DNA of 64,000 nucleotides, from positions 929 to 64,928 of the forward strand of contig NZ_RWIJ01000026.1 of the NCBI RefSeq assembly GCF_019805165.1, written 5' to 3'. Of this stretch, positions 1 to 8,883 are shown piece after piece; within the stretch, counting starts at the first letter, position 1, and each line of letters opens with the position of its first letter. Position numbers and translations under genes: made by a program. The stretch comes from Azospirillum sp. 412522 (GTDB lineage Bacteria > Pseudomonadota > Alphaproteobacteria > Azospirillales > Azospirillaceae). Under the pieces are notes generated by a model that did not search any database, was not told the origin of the DNA, and saw only the letters and a list, made by a program, of their open reading frames with translations.

Positions 1-3000
1 TGGCCGTGCCGGTTCCGGCGACGGCCGTGCCGTCATAGAGCGTGACGACGCTGCTGGCCTCCGCCGTGCCGGTCACCGTCGGGGCCACGACATTGGTGAT
101 GCGGTCGCTGGCACTCGATCCGCTGTCCGAGCCGGCCGCCAGGGCAAGACCGGTCGGGGCCACGATCGTGCTGTCGATGGTGACGGTCAATGCCGTGGAC
201 GAGGTGGCCGTGTTGCTTGCCGAGGTCACGGCGACCGCGGTCAGGGTGTGCGTTCCCTCGCTCAGCGTGCTGGTGATCGCCCAGGTGCCGTTCGACGACG
301 CCGTACCGCTGGCCAGCACCGTCCCCCCTTCATACAGGGTGACGACGCTGTTGGCCTCGGCTGCACCCGTGAAGGTCGGGGTCGTGACGTTGGTGATGCC
401 GTCGCCGACGGTGCCCCCGTCGGACGCGGCATCGAGGAAGGGGCCGGTCAGGGAGCTCTGGGTCAGCGTGATGCTGTCGCCGGAAATCGAGAAATTGCCT
501 GGCGTGTAAAGGCCGTCCAGCGTGATGATGAGGGTGGCCGCGCCGGTGGTGTTCCCGGTGTTGATGTAGAGCGTCGTCGCCCCTCCGGAGGAGGAGAGCT
601 GAATCGACCCTGCGGCGACGGCGGTTCCGTTGCCGCTGATGACGGGGCCGGTCAGGGTGGCGCCAACGACGCGGAGGGCATCGTCCTTGCTGAAGCCGTT
701 GACCGCGCTGGTGCCGGCGACCGTCGAATCGAAGGCGAACACATCCCGGCCGGCGCCGCCGGTCAGCGTTTCAATGCCGGTGGCGAGGATCGTGTTGCCG
801 CTGCTGCCCAGCGTGACCACGTCCACGCCCGCCCCGCCGACCAGGGTTTCCAGCCCGGATGCGGCGATCGTGTTGCCGCCCCCCCCCAATGTGACGGCGT
901 CCACGCCGATGTCGCCGGTCAGCGTTTCGAAGCCGATGGCCAGCATGGTGTTGCCGGCGCTGCCCAGCGTCACGACGTCGACGCCGGCGCTGCCGGTCAG
1001 CGTCTCCAGCCCCGCCGCCAGGACCGTGTTCCCGCCCGACGACAGCGCCACCACGTCGCGGCCCACGCTGCCGATCAGGGTTTCGACCCTGCTGGCCAGG
1101 ATGCTGCTGCCCGCCGTCCCGGCAAGCGTGAGCGCATCGACGGCGGTGGTGCCGACGACCGTCTCGATGGAACTGACCGACAGCGTTCCACCTGCGGAGC
1201 CGAGCACCAGCACGTCGACGTTGCTGCCACCGACGACGGCTTCGAGATTGGAAATGGCCACGGTGTTGCCAGCCGATCCCTGGAGGGCAATCACATCCGT
1301 GCCGCCGCCGCCGATCAGCGTTTCGATACCGGCCGCCAGCATCGTGTTGCCGCTGCTGCCCAGCCTGACGACGTCGGTGCCGGTGCCGCCGAACAGCGTC
1401 TCGAGCCACGATGCGAACACCGTGTTGTAGGCTTCCGTCAGAATGATGAAGTCGGTGCCGCTGTCCAGCCCCTGGATCGTCTCGATCAGCGACAGCGTCG
1501 TGGTGTTCCCGCCGCCGAGCAGGCTGACCACGTCGGCGCCGGCACCACCCGTCAGCGTTTCGATCGCGCCGATGGCGATGGTGACGCCGCCAATGGTCGT
1601 CAGCAGATCCTTGCCGGTGCCGCCGACGATGGTCTCCAGGCCGCTGACCAGCATCGTAGTGCCGGTGCTGCCCAGCATGATCAGATCGAAACCGGTGTCG
1701 CCGATGAGGGTTTCGATCCCCATCACCATCATGGTCTCGCCGGCACCGTAGGTCACGGTATCGACCCGTGTGGTCGAGGTCGACAGCCTCTTGAAGGAGC
1801 CATCGCCCATCAGCGTGATCAGGTCATCCGAGGCGCCGCTGCCGATCAGCGTTTCCACGCCGCTGATCGAGGTGGATTGCCGGCGAAGCGTCGTGGTCCC
1901 GGTGACATACGGGGCGTCGCCAAGGGTGATGACGTCGTTTCCGCTGCTGCCCCACAGATATTCGACCACCCGGGCAGTGATGGTGGAACCATTGGGGTCC
2001 AGAATTTTCCAGTAATTGTGCGTTCCGAAATATGACGTGGGAGACAACCAATAGTGGTCGCCGATGATCTCCTCGACGTCAATAACCCCCTGGAGATCGG
2101 ATGATCCGGCAGCGTTCGAGCCCACGCCGCCTGCATAGAAGCCAAAAGCGGCTGTCTTGACCACGTCATACCCGGTGGTTCCCACCACCGTATCAAAGAA
2201 GGATGTGCTGATCGTATAGCCTGGACCGTCCAGGTAAAGGACATCCTTTTGGTAAGCGCCGGCCATGACTTCGACGCCGGAAACACGAACTGTCGCACCG
2301 ACCTCGATGACGCCATTCGGGCTTTTTAGATGGCTTACGATAAAGGTATCTGAACCAGCGCTACCGATGATCGTTTCGATGTTGGTGATGCCGGTGGTGC
2401 TGCCGGAAGTGCCGATCGGAGAAAGAAAGCTGTCCAAAGCCTGGATAACATCGACACCGGTACCGCCATGGATGGTATCGACACCAGTCAAGGCAATCGT
2501 GCTGCCGTTCTTCCCATCCTCATAATCGATGAAGAATGTTTCAGCACCTTTGCCGCCGATAATGGTCTCGATACCAACGAGATGTGTCGTGTTGGAGACA
2601 CTTGATGAAAATTTGATGGATCCATAATCGGTTGTTTGGGAAATGACGTCTTTAGCGGAACTCCCGATAAGCGTGTCGATCAAGCCGATGGCGATCGTAT
2701 TACCGGAAGTTCCCAGTAGGTACAGGGTATCCTGGGCACCCAACTGGCCGTAGGCTGCTTCGACTCCGACAAGCCCCGTATTGAAAGGGTTGGGCGCGCC
2801 GGAGGAATTGATGATGTCCAGGCCGCTGTTGCCGATCACCGTATCGATCAGGGAGACGACCATCGTCGTCCCCCTGGTCGTGGAGATCTGAGCGACGTCC
2901 ACGCCTGTGTTGCCCAGCAGCGTGGTGATGTCCTGGATGGAAATCGTACTGCCAGCGCCGCCGAGGAAGATCGCCTCCGTTCCGGACCCGCCGACGATCG

Positions 3001-3481
3001 TCTCCACGAGCGACACCAGCATGGTGCTGCCGCTCGTGACGGTGGTTCCGGGAACGACGCCATTGCCGATATAGACGACGTCCTTCGCCGTGCCGCCGAC
3101 AAGGGTATCGATCCAGTCCACCAGGACCGTGTTGCCGCTGGTTCCGACAAGGATGATGTCTTCGAGCGCCGCCTTCGTTGTTCCGGTCAGCGTCTCGATC
3201 AGCGAGACCGACATCGTCGTCCCGGCAGTCGAGCCGTAAATAACGTCGTTGCCGGCACCGCCGATAAGCGTCTCAAGCGCCCTGACCGTGGTGGTGTTGC
3301 CACCGCTGCCGAATGTTATGAGATCGAGGCCGGTGCTGCCGATGAGCGTCTCAAGCGCCCTTACCGTGGTGGTGTTGCCGACATTGCCCAGGGTGACGAC
3401 GTCCACCATGGTGCTGCCGATGATGGTGCTCGGCGACGTCGTCGTAATGGTGGTTCCAGAGGCGTTGACGGTTCCGGCCAT
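1..3481 (-). CDS. Giant secreted RTX-like repeat adhesin, 3' end outside window
   Basis: An open frame of about 1160 codons starts at ATG 3481 behind a GAGGA ribosome binding site and leaves the window without a stop. Residues about 20-920 are a tandem array of roughly 26-residue units of the form GSxGNTxxxxxIETLxGGAGxDVVTL. They resemble haemolysin-type calcium-binding repeats with one glycine/aspartate half-motif per unit. After a linker beginning near residue 925 come about 99-residue Ig-like modules, recognisable by TGxAEAxSVVTLYxG; one is complete and the next is cut by the edge. No N-terminal signal peptide is visible, as expected for a type I secreted protein with a C-terminal signal, which would lie outside the window. 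Surface adhesin or biofilm protein is inferred from architecture. The repeats and composition are seen directly; calcium binding is not proven. Confidence 0.8.
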   Translation of the reverse strand, partial: MAGTVNASGTTITTTSPSTIIGSTMVDVVTLGNVGNTTTVRALETLIGSTGLDLITFGSGGNTTTVRALETLIGGAGNDVIYGSTAGTTMSVSLIETLTGTTKAALEDIILVGTSGNTVLVDWIDTLVGGTAKDVVYIGNGVVPGTTVTSGSTMLVSLVETIVGGSGTEAIFLGGAGSTISIQDITTLLGNTGVDVAQISTTRGTTMVVSLIDTVIGNSGLDIINSSGAPNPFNTGLVGVEAAYGQLGAQDTLYLLGTSGNTIAIGLIDTLIGSSAKDVISQTTDYGSIKFSSSVSNTTHLVGIETIIGGKGAETFFIDYEDGKNGSTIALTGVDTIHGGTGVDVIQALDSFLSPIGTSGSTTGITNIETIIGSAGSDTFIVSHLKSPNGVIEVGATVRVSGVEVMAGAYQKDVLYLDGPGYTISTSFFDTVVGTTGYDVVKTAAFGFYAGGVGSNAAGSSDLQGVIDVEEIIGDHYWLSPTSYFGTHNYWKILDPNGSTITARVVEYLWGSSGNDVITLGDAPYVTGTTTLRRQSTSISGVETLIGSGASDDLITLMGDGSFKRLSTSTTRVDTVTYGAGETMMVMGIETLIGDTGFDLIMLGSTGTTMLVSGLETIVGGTGKDLLTTIGGVTIAIGAIETLTGGAGADVVSLLGGGNTTTLSLIETIQGLDSGTDFIILTEAYNTVFASWLETLFGGTGTDVVRLGSSGNTMLAAGIETLIGGGGTDVIALQGSAGNTVAISNLEAVVGGSNVDVLVLGSAGGTLSVSSIETVVGTTAVDALTLAGTAGSSILASRVETLIGSVGRDVVALSSGGNTVLAAGLETLTGSAGVDVVTLGSAGNTMLAIGFETLTGDIGVDAVTLGGGGNTIAASGLETLVGGAGVDVVTLGSSGNTILATGIETLTGGAGRDVFAFDSTVAGTSAVNGFSKDDALRVVGATLTGPVISGNGTAVAAGSIQLSSSGGATTLYINTGNTTGAATLIITLDGLYTPGNFSISGDSITLTQSSLTGPFLDAASDGGTVGDGITNVTTPTFTGAAEANSVVTLYEGGTVLASGTASSNGTWAITSTLSEGTHTLTAVAVTSASNTATSSTALTVTIDSTIVAPTGLALAAGSDSGSSASDRITNVVAPTVTGTAEASSVVTLYDGTAVAGTGTA

Positions 3482-4060
3482 AATTTCCTCACACGCGGCA
3501 GCTTGAGAGAGACGGGAAGAACGATATCCGGAAGCTTGGCAATCGACGCCCGGTTCCGGAGCCAGGGCTATTCGATGAGTCCCGGGACCAAACCACCAGT
3601 ATAGGTTCTCACCAAGTCAGGAAATGATTGGAGTATTTCTATAAATTTAAGCATATGGGAACATCCAAAAAGTTAGAAGTTGCAGCAATACGTACAAAAA
3701 ATACTTAGAGTATTTCCAGACGGGACATAAAGACTTATCCAAAGCAGCCCTCAATCTATTTATGGATTTCTATTTAAGCCTAGATTTTAATTTTCCATCT
3801 CGCTAAAATACACCCAAAAGTATTATTGATCTCTTAGAACTCAAGCGCCAACAGAGTTCCCCGACACAGCAATGGCAAAGTATCACATAAGTGTTACCAC
3901 TTGCGTTAATAGCAAATTAGCATGAAATCGAGCAAACAGCTTTTTCGGGCGTTCCCTTATGCCGCATATCCAGAGGTTGTTCACGGAGCCGGACTGCTCT
4001 ACCTGCTTCACGGAACAGGAGGCCGGGGGCATCGGCCGTGTCGATGGATTTTGCCTCGGT
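3482..4060. other. AT-rich intergenic region upstream of the adhesin
   Basis: This 579-bp stretch holds no convincing gene. From about 3590 to 3910 it is strikingly AT-rich compared with the surrounding GC-rich DNA, so it is the likely promoter and control region of the minus-strand adhesin gene. It contains a perfect short palindrome at 3699-3715 and the nonamer GAGTATTTC twice, at 3631-3639 and 3708-3716. Short reading frames here have no recognisable product. Confidence 0.6.
3699..3715. promoter_or_regulatory. Perfect palindrome, candidate operator
   Basis: The sequence is AAATACT-TAG-AGTATTT, a perfect 7-bp inverted repeat with a 3-nt centre, about 220 bp upstream of the adhesin start. 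Part of it is repeated directly 77 bp away. It may bind a dimeric regulator of the adhesin gene; no regulator is identified. Confidence 0.35.
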
Positions 4061-5818
4061 TCAAAGCAGGACTTCGGCATTCCAGGGATCGTACGGCACC
4101 AGCATGCCCCGGTGACGATCCGGGCGGACGAACCGCCGGGCGGTCCGGTTCAGCAGGCCGGACACAAAGGAAAAAGTGCTGTTCGAGATCGCCAGAACAT
4201 CGGCGACGCACAGCGCATGGAAATCGGTGAAGAACTCGGCACCCGCCAGGGGTTTGCAAAGATCGGCGGCGAGGACGGGGGAAAACGGGGCGAAGGCGGC
4301 GGCCAGCTCCGGCGCGTCGGTTGCAAGATAAAGAACGGGGGAGTCCAGATCGGACCACAGCCGCTCCAGCCATGTCCGGTACCAAAGCTCCGGCGCAATC
4401 CAGAACCGGCCCCAGCCATAGTCGCCCCGCCGCAGATGCAGCGCGACAACCGTCCGTCCCCGTGCGCGCAAGCGATGCTCGATCGCCTCGGCGCGCGGCC
4501 ATAGGTACCGGCCGGGTGTGAAGATCCTGCGGAAGTCCTGCCGGTATGGCGCCAATGCCCCAGTGTGACGGCAGAAATAGCCGGTGACGTCGCACTCTGC
4601 CCGTACCGGCGCCGTCCCTGAAAGCGAGGCGAAGAAATCATGGTCTTCTTCGGAAAGCCGGGGAAGAGGCGTCCCGGGCAGCGGATCGTCGCAATCGTAC
4701 AGATAACGACCCACCCACTCCGGCACCTCCAGATCCAGATCATGACGGGCGGCATAGAGGCGCAGGAAGCCGTACTGAAGCAGCTGGTTGCCGAAACGCC
4801 CGTTGCACCCCAACTCCGTCGCGGCGAGGCGCCGTCCGGCACGCCCGGCCGGGGAGCGCGGGGACGGGGCTTTCCAGCTCTGCCGCAACCGCAGAACGGC
4901 GCGCCGGGTAAACGCTTCGCCGAATCCCGGATGGCAGTGAATCGCACGCTCGTAGGCGGCGAGCGCCCTGGCGGTGCAACCTTCCGCCTCGGCGGCGGTG
5001 CCGAGCACGAGGTGAGCGTCATAGCGGTCGGGAGCCAGTACCGCTGCCCGCCACCCGTGGCGGACAGCGTCCTGCCAACGGCCGCAGTCGCGCAGCGCAA
5101 GGGTCAGTTCCGCCATAATGTCGGCCGCGGCGGGCGAAGTCGCCGGCTCCAGCCGGGCGGCACGGTCCAGCAGGTGGCAGGCCACATCCGCCAGACCGGT
5201 CCGGCGCGCTACCCGGCCAAGCTGAAACAGTGCATAGGCGCGCGCCGGCTCCAGCGCCAATACCTGCCGCAAGCTGGTCCCGGATTTCGCCCAGGATCCG
5301 GAATCGAACAGGACGTTGCCCAGGTTGAGGTGGGCGGACGCCGCCTCCGGCAGCAGGCGCGCCACCCTGCGGAAGGCTGCGACCGAGGCAACCGGCCCTT
5401 GCGCCGCATGGATCAACATCGCAAGCGCAATCCACCCCTCGGCGCTGCCGGGATCGAGCGCCAAGGCTGCACGCAGCGCGGTGGCGGCCCGGTCCGCCCG
5501 GCCGTCATGAGCGCAGAGCCGGCCGAGATCCAGCACCACCCGGCCAAGCCCCGGTGCCAACGCCGCGGCACGGGCGAACATCGGTATGGCGCCGCCCAGC
5601 GCATCGCTGCGCACCGCGATGTGGCCAAGACCAAGAAATCCAGCCGGCTCGCCGGGACTGAGCGCCACGAAGCGTCGAAAAAGCGCCGCCGCGGCGGCGA
5701 ACCGGCCGCTTGCCAGCACCCGATGCGCCTCGGCAAGTACTTCGGCCGGATGCATGGCCGCGGTCATCGGCCCATCAGAGGCTGACTGTCTGCCTGCCGT
5801 CACAGGGTGATCATCCAT
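4061..5818 (-). CDS. TPR protein with fucosyltransferase-like (GT11-type) C-terminal domain
   Basis: The 585-residue protein has two parts. Residues about 20-305 are degenerate tetratricopeptide repeats (for example the stretch around ALALDPGSAEGWIALA). Residues about 330-585 look like an alpha-1,2-fucosyltransferase or related GDP-sugar transferase: GRFGNQLLQYG at 340-350, the HLRRGDY donor-site motif at 461-467, and ISNSTFSF at 544-551. The chosen ATG at 5818 overlaps the end of the upstream glycosyltransferase by 19 bp, indicating translational coupling; ATG 5767 is an alternative. The acceptor is unknown. The neighbouring giant secreted protein downstream on the same strand makes a protein or surface glycan acceptor plausible, but this is inference. 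Confidence 0.75.
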   Translation of the reverse strand: MDDHPVTAGRQSASDGPMTAAMHPAEVLAEAHRVLASGRFAAAAALFRRFVALSPGEPAGFLGLGHIAVRSDALGGAIPMFARAAALAPGLGRVVLDLGRLCAHDGRADRAATALRAALALDPGSAEGWIALAMLIHAAQGPVASVAAFRRVARLLPEAASAHLNLGNVLFDSGSWAKSGTSLRQVLALEPARAYALFQLGRVARRTGLADVACHLLDRAARLEPATSPAAADIMAELTLALRDCGRWQDAVRHGWRAAVLAPDRYDAHLVLGTAAEAEGCTARALAAYERAIHCHPGFGEAFTRRAVLRLRQSWKAPSPRSPAGRAGRRLAATELGCNGRFGNQLLQYGFLRLYAARHDLDLEVPEWVGRYLYDCDDPLPGTPLPRLSEEDHDFFASLSGTAPVRAECDVTGYFCRHTGALAPYRQDFRRIFTPGRYLWPRAEAIEHRLRARGRTVVALHLRRGDYGWGRFWIAPELWYRTWLERLWSDLDSPVLYLATDAPELAAAFAPFSPVLAADLCKPLAGAEFFTDFHALCVADVLAISNSTFSFVSGLLNRTARRFVRPDRHRGMLVPYDPWNAEVLL

Positions 5819-7218
5819 CCACCCCTGTCGGAAAGAATGGGGGGGCCGTCCCAGTGCATTCCACGCTTGGCCTCCAGGGCATAGAGCCGGCGGCGGATCA
5901 GAAGCTCCGCCGCCAGATGGACCGGCTCCGGCGGCGCTCCCTGCCCGGGCGGCCTGCCGCTCAGCATGTCCGCCTTCAACCTGTCGAACACATTCCCGGC
6001 GCTGAGCGTATAGCACACCGTCGGTTCCGCGGTCTTCGCCCCGGCGAACAGCGACTGCAACGCCCTGCTGTAGCAGACATCCTCCGGCCCGGCCGGATTG
6101 AACGGCTCCTCCTCGGGAAATCCGCCGACCAAGTCATGACAAACGCGCCGCACACACAGGTTGCAGGGATAGGTCGCTTCGGAGGCCGAGCGCCAAACCG
6201 GGGTGATGTCGCGGTCGATGCTGTCGAACCGGATGCCGGTGCGCACGAAGCCGATCTCCGGGTGGCGGTCGAGCGCCGTGGCCGTCACCCAGAGATGGCG
6301 GTCGAGAAACCAGTCGTCGGCGTCGAGGAACCAGAGATAAGGCCCCATCGCCATGGCTGCCCCAAGGTTGCGGGACCGCCCCGCCCCGCCGTTGCGGCTG
6401 CTGGCGATCAACGACAGGCTGTGTTCGGGATGGGTTCGTGACCATGCCCGGACCACGTCAACGGTGCCGTCCGGCGACGCGTCGTCCACCACGCAGATGT
6501 GAAAGCGCGCGTCCGGATCGCCCGCTGCCTGGCGGTAGTAACGAACCGCCCGGTCCACGCTGTCCAGGGCGCGCCCGATGCACCCTTCCACGCGGTGAGC
6601 CGGGATCACCACCGTGCCGACCGCCTGATGGTCCTTGCGCCGACACTCAAGCGCGCGCAGCGCACGCTCCAGCCCGGCCTCCGACACCGGCGCGGCACCG
6701 GTGCGTTCGGGGACCGCAAGGCTCGACACCCGGGCGAGCAGCCCGCCGGCCTCGTCGGCGGCCCCCTGGATGAAACGGACCAGCGCCAGGAGGCGCAGCA
6801 GGGCGCCGTACGGCGGCAGCGCCTCCACCAGCCGCGCCAGCGCGACGCCGACCCGATCGACCGCCCCTTCCTCCAGTTCAACGGACAGCCGATGCGCGGT
6901 CACCGAAAGCATGAACTCCCGCAGCCGTTCGAAGGCGGCATCGCCAGCGGACAGGGGCGCGACCACGGGGGCGACCCTGGGCAGCCATCCAGCGGCTCCC
7001 CCCTCCTGCACTTCGGCCAACGCCATCAGCAGGACCAATCCGGGATCGGCCGGAGCCATGCACAGCAGGGCGGCGTAGCACCGCTTCGCATCCGCAAGGT
7101 GCCCCTTCCGATGGGCATCGATCGCGTGGCGAAGAGCGGTCTGGGCTCTGGCTTGAACGCTTGGGGTCTGAGCCTCTGGGATCACACGGGAACTCGACGG
7201 TTCGAAAAAGCGGCGCAC
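5800..7218 (-). CDS. Family 2 glycosyltransferase with N-terminal helical repeats
   Basis: This 472-residue protein has a TPR-like helical N-terminal region of about 195 residues (QTALRHAIDAHRKGHLADAKRCYAALL in two pieces gives the flavour). A GT-A fold glycosyltransferase domain follows, starting at TVVIPAHRVEGCIGRAL. The nucleotide-sugar signature DDASPDGT and the metal-binding-type motif FLDADDWF are both present. GT2 enzymes transfer a sugar from a nucleotide donor in the cytoplasm. It is the first gene of a two-gene minus-strand unit with the fucosyltransferase-like gene. It is divergent from another TPR-transferase gene, about 136 bp away. Donor and acceptor cannot be read from sequence. 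Confidence 0.8.
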   Translation of the reverse strand: MRRFFEPSSSRVIPEAQTPSVQARAQTALRHAIDAHRKGHLADAKRCYAALLCMAPADPGLVLLMALAEVQEGGAAGWLPRVAPVVAPLSAGDAAFERLREFMLSVTAHRLSVELEEGAVDRVGVALARLVEALPPYGALLRLLALVRFIQGAADEAGGLLARVSSLAVPERTGAAPVSEAGLERALRALECRRKDHQAVGTVVIPAHRVEGCIGRALDSVDRAVRYYRQAAGDPDARFHICVVDDASPDGTVDVVRAWSRTHPEHSLSLIASSRNGGAGRSRNLGAAMAMGPYLWFLDADDWFLDRHLWVTATALDRHPEIGFVRTGIRFDSIDRDITPVWRSASEATYPCNLCVRRVCHDLVGGFPEEEPFNPAGPEDVCYSRALQSLFAGAKTAEPTVCYTLSAGNVFDRLKADMLSGRPPGQGAPPEPVHLAAELLIRRRLYALEAKRGMHWDGPPILSDRGGWMITL

Positions 7219-7230
7219 GGTGCCGGGCTT

Positions 7231-7262
7231 CCAGTCTACAGCAGCCCCAGTCTACAGCAGCC
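7231..7262. repeat. Tandem 16-bp direct repeat
   Basis: CCAGTCTACAGCAGCC occurs twice in perfect tandem at 7231-7246 and 7247-7262, in the gap between two divergent glycosyltransferase genes. It may be a slippage duplication or a pair of protein-binding sites in the shared promoter. Confidence 0.85.
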
Positions 7263-7354
7263 GGGGTCCGGATGGGACAGCCTTGCGCACGCCCGGATCC
7301 CGGTTAGGATGGGGATCCGCCATCAGCCGGCCGCAGCGCCATGACGGAACCCCC

Positions 7355-8779
7355 ATGCCCGTCTTCCCCGACAGCTTCCCGCCCGACGGGTCCGCAACCG
7401 ATCCCCAGCGCAGCCCGGAATTCCGGGCCGGCGTGCTCGCCTCGCAGAGGGGAGACCGGGCGGCGGCATGGGCGGCTTTCACCCGGGCGGCCGGCAGGTT
7501 TCCGATGCACGGTCCCATTCATGCCAACCTCGGCACCCTGGCGGGCCAGCTCGGGCACAGCACCCTGGCCACGCGCTGCTTCCGGCGGGCGCTCGCGGCC
7601 GATCCCGGTCATGCGGAGGTCTGGTCCAACTTCGCCAGCCAACTGCGCAGAGCCCATCGCGACGAAGACGCCATCCTGGCCCTCAAACGCGCGTTGAGCC
7701 TGGTACCCAAACATGCAAACGCCCTGAGCAACCTCGGCGCCATCCTGTTCGATGCCGGTCAGACCGCCAGGGCGGAGGCATGTTTCCGCCAAGCACTGAC
7801 GCTGGCCCCCACCCTGCATGAGGCGGCGAAGAATCTCGGCTTCGCATTGTTGCGCCGAGGCGATCTACGCGCCGGCTTCGGTTTTTACGAGCATCGCCAC
7901 ACAGTTTCGCCGCCGCCTGCGCCCGTCCTCGACACGCCTGCTCCCCGCTGGCGCGGCGGGGCGCTGAATGGCGTCTCCCTGCTGGCGGTGGCGGAGCAGG
8001 GCGAAGGCGACACCATCCAGTTCGTGCGTTACGCCAAGCTGGTGGAGCGCGGCGGCGGAACACTGACCATGCTCTGCTCACCCGCGATGAAGCGCTTGAT
8101 GACGCGCGCCGACGGGGTGCGCCACGTGGTGGTGGACGGAGACCCGATACCGCGGGTCGACGCCTGGACTCCCCTGCTGAGCCTGCCGCACCTGCTGGGC
8201 ACCGACCGCGGGAGCATTCCCGGCGGAGTGCCCTATCTGCATCCGGCCCCGGAGGATGCGGCAACATGGCGCGCACGACTGTCGGGCGCCGCCGGGCTGA
8301 AGGCCGGGCTGGTGTGGGCGGGCAACCCGACCTTCGACGGAGACCGTTGGCGGTCACCGCACTTCGCGGCTGTCGCTCCCCTGCTGACGCTGCCCGGCGT
8401 GCACATGGTCCTGCTGCAGGTCGGGGATGGACGGCGCGACCTCGCCGGACATGTCCTGCCCGCCACCGTTACCGACCTGGGCGGCACGACCCGTGACTTT
8501 GCGGACACCGCGGCGATCATGGCCGGCCTCGACCTCGTCATCACCTCCTGCACGGCTCCGGCGCATCTTGCCGGTGCCTTGGGCCGGCCGGTCTGGATCA
8601 TGCTGCCATTCGCCGCCGACTGGCGCTGGATGGAGGGACGGTCCGACAGCCCATGGTATCCAACCGCAAGGCTGTTCCGTCAGCCGACCCCCGGGGATTG
8701 GACCAGCGTCGTCGCAGCGATCTCCGCCGAATTGCAGGCCGTGGCCGCCGGTCGCCGTCCTTTGGACGGATTGGTATGA
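7355..8779 (+). CDS. TPR protein with GT9/heptosyltransferase-like C-terminal domain
   Basis: A 474-residue protein is read from ATG 7355. A longer in-frame start at 7220 would add a low-quality leader that runs over the tandem repeat, so I reject it. About the first 175 residues form TPR units (CFRRALAADPGHAEVWSNFA and following). The rest matches the glycosyltransferase-like domain common in TPR proteins of Azospirillum-type bacteria: EQGEGDTIQFVRY, GLVWAGNP, and LDLVITSCTAPAHLAGALG near the end, the last resembling the nucleotide-binding end of family 9 transferases. The normally seen DTxxAH is here SCTAPAH. It is paralogous to the next gene. Confidence 0.72.
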   Translation: MPVFPDSFPPDGSATDPQRSPEFRAGVLASQRGDRAAAWAAFTRAAGRFPMHGPIHANLGTLAGQLGHSTLATRCFRRALAADPGHAEVWSNFASQLRRAHRDEDAILALKRALSLVPKHANALSNLGAILFDAGQTARAEACFRQALTLAPTLHEAAKNLGFALLRRGDLRAGFGFYEHRHTVSPPPAPVLDTPAPRWRGGALNGVSLLAVAEQGEGDTIQFVRYAKLVERGGGTLTMLCSPAMKRLMTRADGVRHVVVDGDPIPRVDAWTPLLSLPHLLGTDRGSIPGGVPYLHPAPEDAATWRARLSGAAGLKAGLVWAGNPTFDGDRWRSPHFAAVAPLLTLPGVHMVLLQVGDGRRDLAGHVLPATVTDLGGTTRDFADTAAIMAGLDLVITSCTAPAHLAGALGRPVWIMLPFAADWRWMEGRSDSPWYPTARLFRQPTPGDWTSVVAAISAELQAVAAGRRPLDGLV

Positions 8780-8883
8780 TCGGAGCCGCCACCGGCCTTG
8801 ATTAGCCAAAGGTTAAGCCTCTCCGGCTAGCCTTCACACCATGATCGGCAGCCGTCACTCGGCCTGACTGGGAACACACCGCC

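Noticed and set aside
248..2035. Long plus-strand open frame in the adhesin repeat region
   Set aside because: It is the antisense of the repeat array, low in complexity and has no protein features; the minus-strand frame is continuous and has a start with ribosome binding site.
1..3481. Repeats considered as a CRISPR array or DNA satellite
   Set aside because: The 78-bp period keeps an open reading frame with conserved residues and varies in sequence, as expected of protein repeats; there are no spacers.
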